This document shows positions 1 through 12,700 of a stretch of 64,000 bases of DNA, in pieces; position 1 is the first letter of the stretch; each line of letters begins with the position of its first letter. This DNA comes from Stenopsyche tienmushanensis (Eukaryota; Arthropoda; Insecta; Trichoptera; Stenopsychidae): positions 310,001 to 374,000 of the forward strand of contig WACJ01000130.1 of NCBI GenBank assembly GCA_008973525.1. Reading direction: 5' to 3'. A model generated the notes under the pieces. It did not search any database and was not told the origin of the DNA. It saw only the letters and a list, made by a program, of their open reading frames with translations. The translations under genes and the position numbers were made by a program.

Positions 1-146
1 GAGATTTTTTAAATTTAATATATATAAATATAGATTTTTTTAATGAATACTGAATCGCTAAATATATGTTGAATCACATTAATAGAAAGTCGAAGCTACG
101 GAGAAATGGCTACTGATTATTAATAAAGGGATATGTTTATTATTAT

Positions 147-310
147 TGGCGGAGTTTGGTGGTGGATAGTTTAGAGGACATCCTCCGGGAGACCCTCGGA
201 GGTCCTGACGCGTCCGCAGTGAGTGGCGCGCGAGGCCCGACTGGTTCAGGGACTGCTGGGAGGCTTCTGCGTGCTTGTTGTCTTCTATTGGGGTATAAAG
301 CCTTTATGCC
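147..310. other. GC-rich island of unknown origin
   Basis: This stretch of about 160 bp is strikingly GC- and CpG-rich (GACGCGTCCGCAGTGAGTGG, GGCGCGCGAGGCCC) between AT-rich flanks. A plus-strand frame crosses it (V-V-D-S-L-E-D-I-L-R-E-T-L-G-G-P) but matches nothing recognised. It could be an exon piece, a retroelement fragment or a transferred segment. Confidence 0.4.
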
Positions 311-1583
311 ATCCAAATCACAATGCACTTCAAACCCACCCCTAACAAATAATATCATACTCAGTTCCATTTTGATTTTTTTGAAAGTGTATATACATCG
401 AAAAAAGCAACTAGAGTCTCAACCAATACAAAATAACCAATAAATTATTTTTTTTATGTTTTAAATAATATACCCCCAATTAAAAAAGCAAAAACATGAC
501 CTAATCAATGATTTAAATATTTTTCTGTCACACCATTATTCAAAGTGTGGGACAACCTTTCTTAAGTTATTTACATACATTAAGCTCACGAGGCACCCCT
601 TTGTGTGATTTATCAATTTCTCGACTATCTATACATTTTCTTCCATTATCGCATTTGTTGTATGTCAATCTAGCGGATCGTCTAAAATCGATATCTTGCT
701 TTCTTTGAAGTGCTGCACCCAATGGTAAACAGTAGTATGGGGTTTAGCAGCGTTAGAATTTATTCGAGTATACACCTCAATTTGCCAGAATAAAGATGAT
801 ATGATAATTTATAGACTATGGTTATCCAACCTTTATAACAATCTGCATTCGCCACAGTATTAGCATAGTAAGTAGACGTTCATAATGGAGCGAAGGAAAC
901 ATAATGATATAAATAATAAAAGTGTTGAAAATACATAAGTAATCTTATTGCAGATCCAAAAATTCAACTATATCGGGAATAGCAGATACTTTAAAAGTAA
1001 AATGTTCGTATTTAACCTTAGGGTAATTTTTCTCTGAATTTTTTAAGGGATTCAAAATACATAATAAACGAATATAATTTAATGGATACTGATGATTTTA
1101 ATACATGACCTTTGTAGAGAAATGCTTTTTCTTGTGAAAGTTTCCTATTGGCTATCCTATCCGAGTTTATCATTTTTATGATTTTAATTTTTGCTACAAA
1201 TTCAACCACTCATAGGAACCTTTCAAGAATATATTAATTGCATCAGTTTTACTATTTTAAGATTCAGAAAATCAGGCGATCCCTGGGTCGAGACGATTGA
1301 TTAAAACTATTAATATCATGTGATGATTTTTTCCCCTACAATCTAGTTTTGAACCAAGACATGAGAATGATTTCAATATTTATTTTCCGATGCCAGATTG
1401 AAACTTAGATATATTAATAAACGTTATATGTAATGAATATATTCTATCTAAGAAGTTTTAAGCTATTCCACTAAGATTTAAGTCTTAACAGCTAGGATCA
1501 ACAGCAACGTCGGGGTTACGTCGAGCTATTTCTTTAATGCGGATAATAAAATACGAATTTCAAATATTTATTATAGTACAATA
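311..1583. other. AT-rich, no gene recognised
   Basis: Only short chance frames up to 63 codons. No repeat termini or RNA genes seen. Confidence 0.6.
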
Positions 1584-1757
1584 CACTTAGACCTTTTTTT
1601 GTGCGATAGATGCGTTCCGCGGAAAATCGCACAAAAAGAAATCGTACAAAAAAAGCTTTGACTTACATGGAAAAAGTGAAGATGTATTCACACACAAAAC
1701 TTTGACACAGCTAAATAAAATATATCCAAAATCGCACAAAAAAGAGGTTTGAATGTG
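1584..1757. mobile_element. MITE family A, copy 1
   Basis: The left end CACTTAGACCTTTTTTTGTG and right end (reverse complement CACATTCAAACCTCTTTTTT, then GTGCGAT) form imperfect TIRs around about 174 bp. The inner bases GCGATAGATGCGTTCCGCGG and GAAAAAGTGAAGAT recur in copy 2. No coding capacity; the 74-codon frame across it is chance. Superfamily not recognised. Confidence 0.65.
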
Positions 1758-4700
1758 TTTGAGTGGTTTGAGTGTTACAGACGATTTTTTTAAAAATTTA
1801 TAATGCCACACATTTGAATCTTTTCACTCAATCTATAACATCAAAGTAAACCATAAAAGCATGCTTCTCTTGAAATTTCAGTAAAAATTTGATCAACCAT
1901 CCGATTTCAAAATATAAGATTTACAATGTTGATCAAAGAATGAAGTATCTCCTGTTGATATGTTCAAATGATCTTTGAGTCAGTAATCTTACTTATCCGA
2001 AAACACTAATTTGATACTAGTCGTGCATAAATTTATTAATTAAAAACTTTTTATTCATTTTTCCTTCATATTTTCACATTTTATAATTGTTACAATTATG
2101 TCGTAAATGAGGAACTTTTATTAATGCCATTTGTAAAGAAAATAATGGAAAAACATTGTTTTTGTCACATTTTCATATTATCATAGTAGTTGGTGGCGCT
2201 TTGGGAAAACCATTACAACCCCCTGGGGTTCGCGTCTCATGAATTGGAAACCCGTGCCAAAAGAGTATTTTTTAAAATTTTCTATTATTAAAATCTGAAA
2301 TATTTAAGTTAAGCGAATATTCATAAGATTTTCTATGTTTATATATAATATAAACTTGGATTTAAATAAAGCAAATTTCATGTATATATATTATTATACA
2401 TGTGTAAAATGTCTTATATATGATTGAATATTTGAAATTGTTTTGGAAATTCAAAGAAAATAAATTTAAGCATGCTTTCAACTTTATTTTTAGAGACATT
2501 GGATGCTGGAATTGATAAGATTAACTCTCGACTTGGAATCTACTCACAGGAAAATCAATTTGGACATCCAGTCATGAATATACGACTTATTGATAACACA
2601 TTGATTATTTTGTATATAAAGTGAAGAAGCTTGTCAATTTAACAGGATGCAAAGATTTTTTTGTAAATAGGAAGAAGAAAAAATGCTTTTCAATGTATAT
2701 ATTGAGGAACGAAAAATAATATCTAAATAAAGTCTATACATATATTTATTGAATAAAACACAATAAAATAATTATTTGTTGACATATAACATAAAAGATC
2801 ATCGTTTTCATTTGAAGAAAAACATTCATTAGCTATCTTAATTTAAAAAAAATGTTCGTCTTTATTTTCTCTATTTAATGATCTAATACAGTGGTTCTCG
2901 AACTTACGTAGTCCGCGAACTTCTCTATTTTATATATTGGTCAAAATTAATCTTCTTATAATGCTTTCTGTATTTTCCACGAAAATATATTGTTCAAGTA
3001 AAGATAAACATTTTTTATACTTTCGCTGATTCCAGTTTAAGAAACGCTGATTTAATGAATTGACAAAAAATTTTAGGTGAAAAACTTTTTATCCCCTGGA
3101 GGAACAAGAACATCTCTTCGAAAATTATTCCAAAATAAATCAAAAATGTGTTCAAAGTCTTATGCAATTATAATTGTACTATTGAACAATAATATAAAAT
3201 ATAATAGGAGCAACGTCCATATCTTAATTACCTTAATTTCCATAGCAACTGGGTAATGGAATTATCTTCCAAAACGATCGCTACGAGAGAAGAGGAGTAT
3301 TAAGCCAAATATAAAAGAGGTACAGATCACCATACAGTTAAAAAATACAGTCAAGCTTCGAGTCAACTTCGGTTTAGCTTCGAATGAGCTTTGAGGCAGT
3401 TTTTCAGGCAGAGCTTTTAGTCTTGTTTTAAGACTCAGTCTGCTTTAAGTTTCAAGTCAATATTGGGTCTTCTACGCCTCATAGCCGCAGCCTGTTTCAA
3501 AGTGGAGCGAATAAATATGCTGTGGAGAAGTAATCGTCTTTGGAATCGATCATCATCCACCCCTTGTGGAGTCATTCTCGCCAAAGTTACGAGGGACATA
3601 GCAGCTGTTAGTCGTCGCAAGCTGGAAGAGCTAGAGTGAGAGCCACGAAGATAACGAATCATATTAGAAGTCGATCCTAAGAAAATTATAAATTGAAAAG
3701 TAGCTCCTAAGGCAAAAAAGGTTGGGTTTGTGACGTTTCAATGAGATTCTTATAAAAAATATTCCTGGATCTGATAGGATAAAACATTACTGAATTTGCA
3801 AAAATATTATTTAAAAAGAATTGTAATTTCGACATTTCCTCTAAGATTTTCAGACGAAAAGTTGTATTATATAACGAGCACCTTTATCTGTCTGGGAGCA
3901 TGTATTATAATATTTAACTAGAGCGTTGTCATACAAAAATAAGATCCTTAAATGGAATTATTTAATTTTAATGATGTGTAACATTACCATTTGGTCAAAC
4001 TCATCTCAATTTAAATATAAAATTACAGTTATAACAAATGTTATCTAGTAGAACTTCATTAGTCGTCTTCGTCGTCGTTATAAGAAAGTCGTCTTGTGCC
4101 TTCGATAGTCTTGACATTTTAGATAAATCAATCCAAAGCTGCCAATAAAATTGCCATTAAATCAAGCGAATAGAGAGATGTTCAATGAATTGATTTATAA
4201 AATGATTCGAAAAACTTTAAAGTGCACATGAAATTTATGTTTTGTGATATGAATTTAAATCTGTTGTGTATTTTCAAATAGATCTTCAGGCAATGGCCCG
4301 AATACGTTTATTCTTCCAGATGCATGATCATCGCTGCAAAGTTCGCAAATACACACCGACTTTAATACGAACATGGTATGTTCGTTTGAAATTGGTATTA
4401 TAAATTGGATGTTTTCTTTAAATATTTCTTATTATGAAATATTCATATATTGTGTGCTCTTAAAAGCTGTCACGGTGTACCGAGTTCAATTCAATCTTAT
4501 GGATGATTTATGAGTTATTAGTAAACTTTCGGACAGAAAACTATATGTACGGCGCATTAAATTTTCGACAAGACGCACGAGGGTTGAAAATGAAAAAAAA
4601 ATAATCATCGACTGTAAATATTGAATTTCAATTTGCTTTCAATCGCAACATGCACATAAATCACCGAGTTGATTAAAAAATTATATGCCGTTGAGCATGT

Positions 4701-5552
4701 GATTAATGATTACGTCTGTACATCTATCCGAGCGCTGAATACGCCATTTTTTATAATACATCGATGACATGTTTTCAATGAAAATATTCCATGTGACATG
4801 AAGCGAACAAACATATTTTTTTGGGTTCGCGCTCATAATTTATTTCGATTGTCCAACTTGAAATCCATTTTAATTCAAAAATTTCTTAAAAAGCAGAATT
4901 AAATCTTTGGTAAATTCCTCAACGCGTTCGTCTGAGTGTTAAGTTAGTATTTCCACATAGGGATGTGTATCACAGCAAGACCATACACAATATTAGGAAG
5001 ACGTTTATCCAACTCGCGAAAACTAAAAATGTTGTAAGCAAGGGAGTTTTTCCTCTTCCAGCATCATTATTTTTCCTCATGTTGGCTTCGAACGACCTCA
5101 GATGCCATCGAGATGGATAGAGGTTGTTTTCTAAGAGATTTATATCTCCACATATGTTGAGACCATTTTGCGTACACAGGATTAATGTACTCAAGTTAAA
5201 ACATATAACGCAAACATTTCAGCCCACTGCAGAAACAGATTCATCCCCTCGCATTTGTATATATGAAAATATATATATAGATTTGAGGGGTATGATGCCA
5301 TTTATTTTATGTCATCCGTCGTAAAATTTACTAGCACTGATTTTTGCGGAGAGAAAATGTATGAAAGGCAAGACTACCATTGACAGATGAAGAGTTTTTA
5401 ATGAAATTTCGCATTGGTTCATTTCATTACTTTGTAAAAGAAGCATTAAATGTCAAAGAGAATAATGATGTATTAAATAAGTAATATGCATGGGTATACA
5501 GCATTAGCTCGTTTATAATTTTGAAAAAAAAAACTATTGTAAAGCTACTTAG
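1758..5552. other. mostly AT-rich, no gene recognised
   Basis: Apart from the hAT-type end at 2889, one block (about 3240-3670) is less AT-rich. It has a TATA-box-like TATAAAAGAGG at 3310-3320 and repeated AGCTTCGA/CAAGCTTCGAGTC-like words, followed by an open but unrecognised stretch. It may be a promoter or a decayed LTR; neither can be shown. Confidence 0.45.
2889..2925 (+). mobile_element. hAT-type terminus
   Basis: CAGTGGTTCTCGAACTTACG followed by TAGTCCGCGAAC is the typical start of many hAT transposons. No mirrored end with an 8-bp duplication of the preceding bases was found within reach, so only one end is supported. Confidence 0.4.
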
Positions 5553-5849
5553 ATGTGTATTGAGTTGTCATGCTTTGTTTTTGCTTTAGAAGAAAAAAAC
5601 ATTTACAGAATAAATCCGATAGAATTTCTTCCACCAAACGGCACGTCGGTAATACAAACGATGGATCAGGGTTTAATAGAAATATTCAAACGTTTACATA
5701 GAAATCAGATGCTTCGACGGTATTTGCTAGCAGACGAAAATAATGAAAAAATAGTCAACATCAACAACAGATTCCACAAGAAAATAAATTTAAAAGATTG
5801 TTGCTACATCGCAGCAAATAGTTGCTATTCTTTAGATTTAGCGATTTAG
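5553..5849 (+). pseudogene. Tigger/pogo-like transposase, C-terminal part (copy 1)
   Basis: The segment FLPPNGTSVIQTMDQGLIE (about residues 25-43 of the open frame) matches the Tigger/jerky-type DDE transposase hallmark, which includes one of the catalytic-region acidic residues (MDQG). It is followed by FKRLHRNQMLRRYLLADENN and KKINLKDCCYIAA, also typical. The catalytic core upstream is missing or unrecognisable and the frame stops early, so the ATG at 5553 is not a real start. The same passage recurs on the minus strand in copy 2 at about 56.7 kb. The 3' TIR lies at 6165-6191. The gap between is partly filled by a LINE 3' end. Confidence 0.88.
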
Positions 5850-6191
5850 CAGCTTCTAATAGAAGAGCTGGATTTAAGTAAAAACTGATTTTTTTAATAT
5901 AATATCATCATCATAGTGCAGCCACTAACAGTCCACTACAGAACTATGGGCCTCTTCAATATCCATCCACAGGAAGGGGTTACATCCATTTCGTCTGTAT
6001 CATACATTCACCTCCTCATTCGCTCGATATAATATAATATAATTTATTATATTTGCGTGTCTATGTAAATCTAGACAAATAAAAAATACATACACTTTCC
6101 CTGTCAATTATTATTATTTTCGATTATCCGGATTTTCGTTATTTGGACTACTTTCATCTCCAATCAGGTCCGGATAATCAAGATTCTACTG
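5595..6191 (+). mobile_element. Tigger/pogo-like transposon copy 1, 3' half
   Basis: The element runs from the transposase remnant to a terminal repeat whose reverse complement begins CAGTAGAATCTTGATTATCC and is followed by TA at 6192-6193. The subterminal bases (about 6075-6120, attgacagggaaa and tctagatttacata on the minus strand) match the left end of copy 2, confirming one family. No matching 5' TIR was seen upstream, so the copy is truncated or its left end has decayed. A LINE 3' end (5902-6030) interrupts it. Confidence 0.8.
5902..6030 (-). mobile_element. LINE/SINE 3' end with (ATC)n tail, inserted in Tigger copy 1
   Basis: On the minus strand this runs from ATATCGAGCGAATGA through TAGTTCTG and GTGGCTGCACTATGATGATG. 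A clearly homologous copy is at 56979-57105. The trinucleotide tail is typical of RTE-type LINEs or SINEs using RTE machinery, though the body differs from the RTE copy at 22.3 kb. It separates the transposase from the TIR of Tigger copy 1. Confidence 0.72.
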
Positions 6192-6193
6192 TA

Positions 6194-9100
6194 CTTTCAA
6201 AATATTAATTTGAAAATATTAAGTATACATTTTGATTAAATGTGTTAATTCGTTGGTGAAAAAGTTAGTGTTTATGGCTACACTGTGAATAGCCAACAAA
6301 CAATACATATAAAATATATTTAATTAAATTTGATGCCAGACAAATTGCGTGGGCAGTTTCATATTATATTTTTGGACTGCAATACGATATTTTTGGCAGA
6401 ATGTTGTTCAAATGAATTAGGTGGTCAAATAAGCTGTGTTATTTGTACAATATCCATTACAGGTTTTTAAAATTGTAATTTATATAAATAAAAAACGAAA
6501 TATTTGTGGCGAATATCCATATTTTCAGATACAATAGATGAATATTATGACATGAGATATCATAAGCTTAGTTTTCTGTAAATGTTTTGATAAATCGGAT
6601 TTTATTAGCTATTTAGGTATTTTCCAAACGTTTTTATAGAATTAGAAATGCCAAGTAAACGAATTAGAACCGCAAAAATATATTTATTATATTTAAACCT
6701 TCATTCAACGACAAGTCTATTTATGAAATAATTTCCAAAAAAAGGCGTGAATTTTATATTTAAGAGTTAGTAATTTCTGATCAGCAGATAAAGTGTTAAA
6801 TAATTGCTATATATTTGCCTGCCTAACGAAATGGTTATGGACAAAGAAAATCGTTATAGTGAGCAGAGTGAAATTAAAAAGCTTTCTTTATGTATTTTTG
6901 TGGATATGATAATAAAAACAGCCTGAAAGCTCAAACTTTAAAAATTAATAAAAATTTAAAAAATGACACAATATCAAAGTTAAACTGGTGAATTTTGGTT
7001 TTTAATAATATTTCGAGCAAAAATCATCAAATATTATTCGACACATTTTTAATGACTGCCTGATGTTAATTAGTTCAATTTTGCTGTTGTTCAAACATCA
7101 AATATCATTTTATAATGTTCTAAAAGAACTGGATTAATGAACTATGGAAAAATTGACATTGAGATAAAGACATGTTATTTTATTTCCAGAGTTTGTTAGG
7201 TAATTTTGGCAAATGTATTAAATAAATTAAAATTCAAAGTACTTATATTTTTAAAATATTAATATGTCACCTTTTAGTGGTTCTTCCATCGAATCCACTT
7301 TATAGATTGAAGTTATAACGACGTCGTCTGCTAAGTGCTTGCGATTCATGCGTCTTCCAATGCAGACATAAAAGTATAATATCAAATTTGTCTCTACAAA
7401 ATTACGGGTCTATTTATTCCCTCCGAATCGAACATCCAGAATAAAGAACAAACTTTTCTTATATCATTTTATGGGCGTATTTCGGGTCGGGGCGACACTA
7501 ATAACTATACTTTGGTGGAAGGTATCCAATATTAATAAAGCATGATACAAAAATGTGAACAGAAGCCGAAATACTCGGTCACGTATCCAATAATTTCATA
7601 CTATCCTTCTAGAGCGTGACGTGTTATAGTTTCAATTATGCCATACATTTGCTGAGCAGAAGACGGCCAACCATGAGGACCCAGGGACATCTATATTTGA
7701 TTTCCTACATTCTCTTTGTGGCTACATAAAAAGTTGCTCTTATGCCATATTGGAAAATTATACGTGAAAATAAATTTAAATTCGTAATTCTTATAATACC
7801 ACAAAGCCTTCCAGGTATAAACGCTCGCAATAACTACGTAAAAGGAAGTTTAAGGTCAAATATCAGCATTTTAAAGCAGTGTTTATTTTTCATCATTTTG
7901 TACAACACCGTTTATGTGAGGAAGCAATATATATACATTAAGCTGATATCTTCGCCTTACGTAAGGTAAGCAAATAAGTATTATATATTGTATAATGACG
8001 GTGTTTAAATATCGTTAGAGGAAAGATGTGCACATATAGCGTAATACATCTAATTTTAGTCAGACAATATAAATAGAAAGTGAGAAAAATACAAGCGAAG
8101 GTTTTCATGAAATCTGCAATCGACATAATATTATTAATCAATTTGAAAGTGAAATATCTTCCTGTATTTACGACACGTCATTAGCATTCAACTGTACATA
8201 CGTAATGCCCAATTATATAGGCAAATTTGGTTGTGACAGTTATCAATTGCGATAACTGTTGACAATAACACACATTATAGAATGAAAATGTCATTAAATA
8301 AACATAATATTAAATCAATATTTTTCTTTTTAAGTCATATGGCTCGAAGGTTTTATACACTCTAGATGAAGTTGAATTTAATAAGCTACGTTACTGTACG
8401 ATCACGCTAATTTTATTGGAGCTGTTATAAATCTGCGTTAGTGTAAGACGCCCCCAAGATTCTCCAAATTGGAGCTTGATTTTATTAATATGTTATATAT
8501 ATAATAAATATATATTTATTCAGTTTGTTACAAGTTCTTTTATATCAATAATAAATACGCGGTTTGGTCAGTGGTCCTTTTGAAGGTAAGTGAGCTTGAA
8601 CCATCAGGGCACTGACTAAATAAGGGTTAAAAACAGCAAAAAATTAATTCAAAGTGTGTGACTCGGCGATAATTTTAGCATTTACTAAAATAATATTCTG
8701 ATGAGGGTGAGGGTTGCAAGCAAGATAGGAGCGCAAAATTAGAACAATATTGGAAATAGTATACATTGATATCTTATAAACTAAAAATATATTACATAAT
8801 AGGGGGCGAAAAAATTATTTACATTCAGTTGATGCTGTCCAAAATCTCTCATCGTATTTATAAATTAGCTTTTTCAAAGGAAGCGTTGTTATGGATATAG
8901 GCACTACGTAAACATTACATTTGAATATGAAAAGTTAAGCAAATACTGTAGAGTAATAATAAAAGTACATGATATTGCTACAAAAATATATTTCATGGTG
9001 GTTAGAATGTATCTTTGATCTGTTAGATCGTACGGTTGCGCAAATATTGAGACTATGTAATGGTGAAACTATAATTGGAAAAAGTAATTATGCTACGATT

Positions 9101-9274
9101 GTAGCACCATGGGTTGATATAGTAAATGTGTTCATAAAATATAAGTGTGAGACAAAAATATTTGCATTTTTGAGAATTGTATTTTTCTGATGATTTTGAT
9201 TGATTGACAAACCTTGATTGTTCATGGTTGTCGTTTTTGTAAAAATGGCTCATAAATTGTTGTCATTTCATTTT
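6194..9274. other. AT-rich, no gene recognised
   Basis: Frames are all short (75 codons or fewer) and of chance composition. No TIRs or RNA genes recognised. Confidence 0.6.
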
Positions 9275-9730
9275 TTTCAGTATATTCTGATGAAATCTCC
9301 GAAGAAGATCTGTATGCATTAGATCAAATGCGAAGCTGACAGTGAAAGTTCTGAATGCATTGAAAGTAGAGAGATAGAAGGATCTTGGGATAGTGAAGAG
9401 CAAAACTTTTTGAAAGTGTATCGTTATAAGAAAAGAATGCGTATTTTTTCTACTTCTGGCTTCGAGGGTAAGAGGACAAGCATTTCAAGCACATCCCAAA
9501 ATATAATGGGTGAAACTTAAATTGTAGTTGACGAGACATAGTGAATAAAACTGAAAGCAGGTAAATCTAGGGGTAGAATGCCCGTCGTATAATATTCAAG
9601 GATATCGCAGAGCCTTCTGGCTGCGCTAAGAGAAATATTATATCAGGTTGCGTAACTAGTGTTTTCGAATTAATAATTGACAGACATATAATGGAACACA
9701 TAAGAAATTTGACCATATTATGGACATATG
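9275..9730 (+). pseudogene. piggyBac-like transposase, N-terminal part, frameshifted
   Basis: Three successive frames give a piggyBac-like N-terminus. SDEISEEDLYALDQM comes first, then an acidic stretch (ESSECIESREIEGSWDSEEQ), both typical of the low-complexity head of these proteins. Then follow GRMP and, after another frame break, IFKDIAEPSGCAKRNI and TSVFELIIDRHIMEHIRNLT, the conserved entry into the catalytic domain. The DDD catalytic core is absent; downstream codons are not recognisable. No CCC...GGG TIR with TTAA was found at this locus. It is an old dead copy, not obviously the same family as the element at 51.3 kb. Confidence 0.72.
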
Positions 9731-12700
9731 GATTAAATATCAAATTTTTAATTGACAGCGCTGGACAACATCTTATTTCAGTGGTTAAAACAAAACTAAA
9801 GTTTCACGACAAAGTTATAAGAGTATGATTATTGCTAAACAGGATGATTTTCAATACTAAATTATATGATTGTATACAAAGTATTTAATATATGAATGCT
9901 ACATTCAATACCTTGAAAACGAATGTAAAAAAATATAGCCGAAATACTTTCAGTTTAATAAAATGATCTTTGTAAAATTATGAAAAAAACACCACATTGC
10001 ATCAATTTGTTATACATCATTTTACATATGAACTCATTTATATATAAGAAATTTTGTCTATTTATATTCGGATCTTTAAAATACATAATAAATGATGAAT
10101 GATTTAGTAATGTGGATAATATAAAGAATCATTCAGATTTTTATTGTTTTCTACATTATATTCGATGAATTGCAAAAGAAAATAATTTTGCTTTATTGAA
10201 AATCAAATGATTTCATGTTAGACAAAGTTCTCAAATTTATGCACGCTTTGGTGTTAAATTGTAAGAATAATGAATAAGTATAATCATGATATTAATGGAT
10301 ATATTATATTATAGAAATATATGTATAGTTATTTAAAAAAATAAAAGATTGGCTCTGCCAACAAAATATGGAAGCATCGCTAGTAAAAAATGCTATGAAA
10401 TAAATTTGTTGGTATATTATAAATAATTTTTTTGAGAGCGAAAAATTACACAAAGGATGGAAAAGTTCGTATCATATATCTTTTTATTCCCTGATGAAAT
10501 TTCTCCATTTAATATCCACAATTTAAATTGTTCAGTGGAACGCCACTGAAAATTGGTTCGCGTGGGAGCCCCTTGTATCATGATAGTCTCTTGTGGTACA
10601 TTGCAGCGACCGTAAACACTTTCATGTGCATCTTTAACAATGAACCTCTCTTTTATTATGGTGCATAAAACGCATTTATCATTAAAATAATTCAGATAGA
10701 GCTTTTGCCATATTCATTTTATGATTTTACTTATGTACTATAATAGTGGTGATCTATCAAGCCCAGCTCGAGGTATGATGTCCATTTTACAAGTACATAT
10801 ATTATCTTAAATTTATGACATGCGAAGTATTATTTCTCAGGAACGTGAATACCGAATGGTCGAATAGGGTATTACTTTTTAAAATTCAGCTCTGCTGGTA
10901 CCGGAGTCCAATCTTGTAACGCAACAAAAAAATATTTCCCAAGGGCGACTAATAGAAATTTATCAGCTGTGGTCTCTATATTTTCGTCTGGCGAACCTTC
11001 GAGCTTTATAACATCCCGAGTAATGGAATAGCTGATTTATGCACTCGAAAATATTTGAGGAGCCCTTTTAATAAGGATTTTCTTTGAGTTTTTGCAAACG
11101 TATACAGGAATATAATTTGAGCAGTACGAGGGTCGATTTTCCGGAGTTCGAGGGCACGCAACTTGGGATAATGGATGCTCTAAAATGCGATATCTTCCTC
11201 GAGGAGAAAAATCATTTTGTAGTGCCATACATAAGGGATGACGATGGGGCTTAATTATGTTATCGTGGTGAAATTCTCGGTCAGGTACCGGAAGGGCTGA
11301 GAAAAAATATTTCGGAAGAAAAGTAATTTTCAGCACGACACGTCGGGATTTAGCCGCCACCAAAAATATCATTAATCATTACTTATATGAACACATTTAT
11401 GCTTCTTACTTTTCACAAATGAACAACATGATGAAAGTTTTTCTGCGTATCCAATAAAGCATACTAAACAATAATTTATGGATATTAATCTTAGAATTAT
11501 ATACACTTTGTTAAGCTAAAGCACTAAGAGTCTTACAAAAGCAATCAAAACCTCCAAGAGCTTCAATTTTATAATTATGGAACATTTATTAGAGTAACTA
11601 GAAAGTATTAAATATTTCAGGGCATTGACTCACTGTTTTTATTCGATCAGGGAATGAAGGTAAAGAAATAAGAAGAATATTTTTTTACTGAGATATTACA
11701 GACTTATGTGTCATAAATGGCAAAAAATTTAAAGATATTTATAGGCCATCATTTTTGGACAATATTTAAAATTCATCACAAAACTATTTTTGGAACCCTT
11801 ATTTATAACGTTATTTTGTCTGTTGTTGAGCGTTTGTTATGAATATATTAAAATTCCATTTGGAAAACGAAAAAAAAACTCAAAAGAAAGGGGAACATCT
11901 TCGAAGTTGCTTAATTAAAAAAAGGGTACAATAAATCTTCATATTCAAATATTTCTTGTCAGGGGATGTACCGAATGTTTGATCGATTACGCCTTCTACT
12001 TTTATTTGCGGGAATACACAACAGGGGAAAGCATTTCGAAATGTCATTTATAAATGCTGGGGAAACGTTTTTCTGGTGCTTTTTCTCGTTTACGATTTTT
12101 CTTTGTTCTGTTCGCACGAACGACTGTGGGGTTTATTCGCTCTTTTCGAGTGCATGAAGGGTTCTTCGTGAAAGTGGTAATAATAACAAAAATAGATGGA
12201 AATGTTCCAGATTAATTTTCTATCGCTGAATAGTCAAATAGATGATACCTTTCCGAATGAGATTGATTATTTTTTTTTAGCATTATGATTGATGATTGGT
12301 TGGGTTTTGTATTTATTATGGTTGCGGGGTACCATTAATTTATTAATAATGTATGGAAACGTTTTATTGATTTTTGGGAAATTGCCGTAATTTAATTTAT
12401 AAGACCGAAAGTATTAACTACTTAGGCCGAAGGAGTCTGGGGATTAACAAAAAATGAGGTAGCGAAATCAGCCAGCAGCAAAATTCAGCCATTATGATTT
12501 AAGAGCTCTACAAAGTTCAGCGAGATTTTCAAAATAGGAAATTCGAGAATGATTTATTAACATTCTTGAGTGAATGAAGCTAATGTTTAGCATGGGGCTT
12601 TTCTGAAAACTTCCCAAAAGAAAATCTTCATCGGCGCAGCAAAATTTCAAATCGGACACGACAATGCGTTTAAGGCGATTGTTTTCAACTCCAAGAGAAC

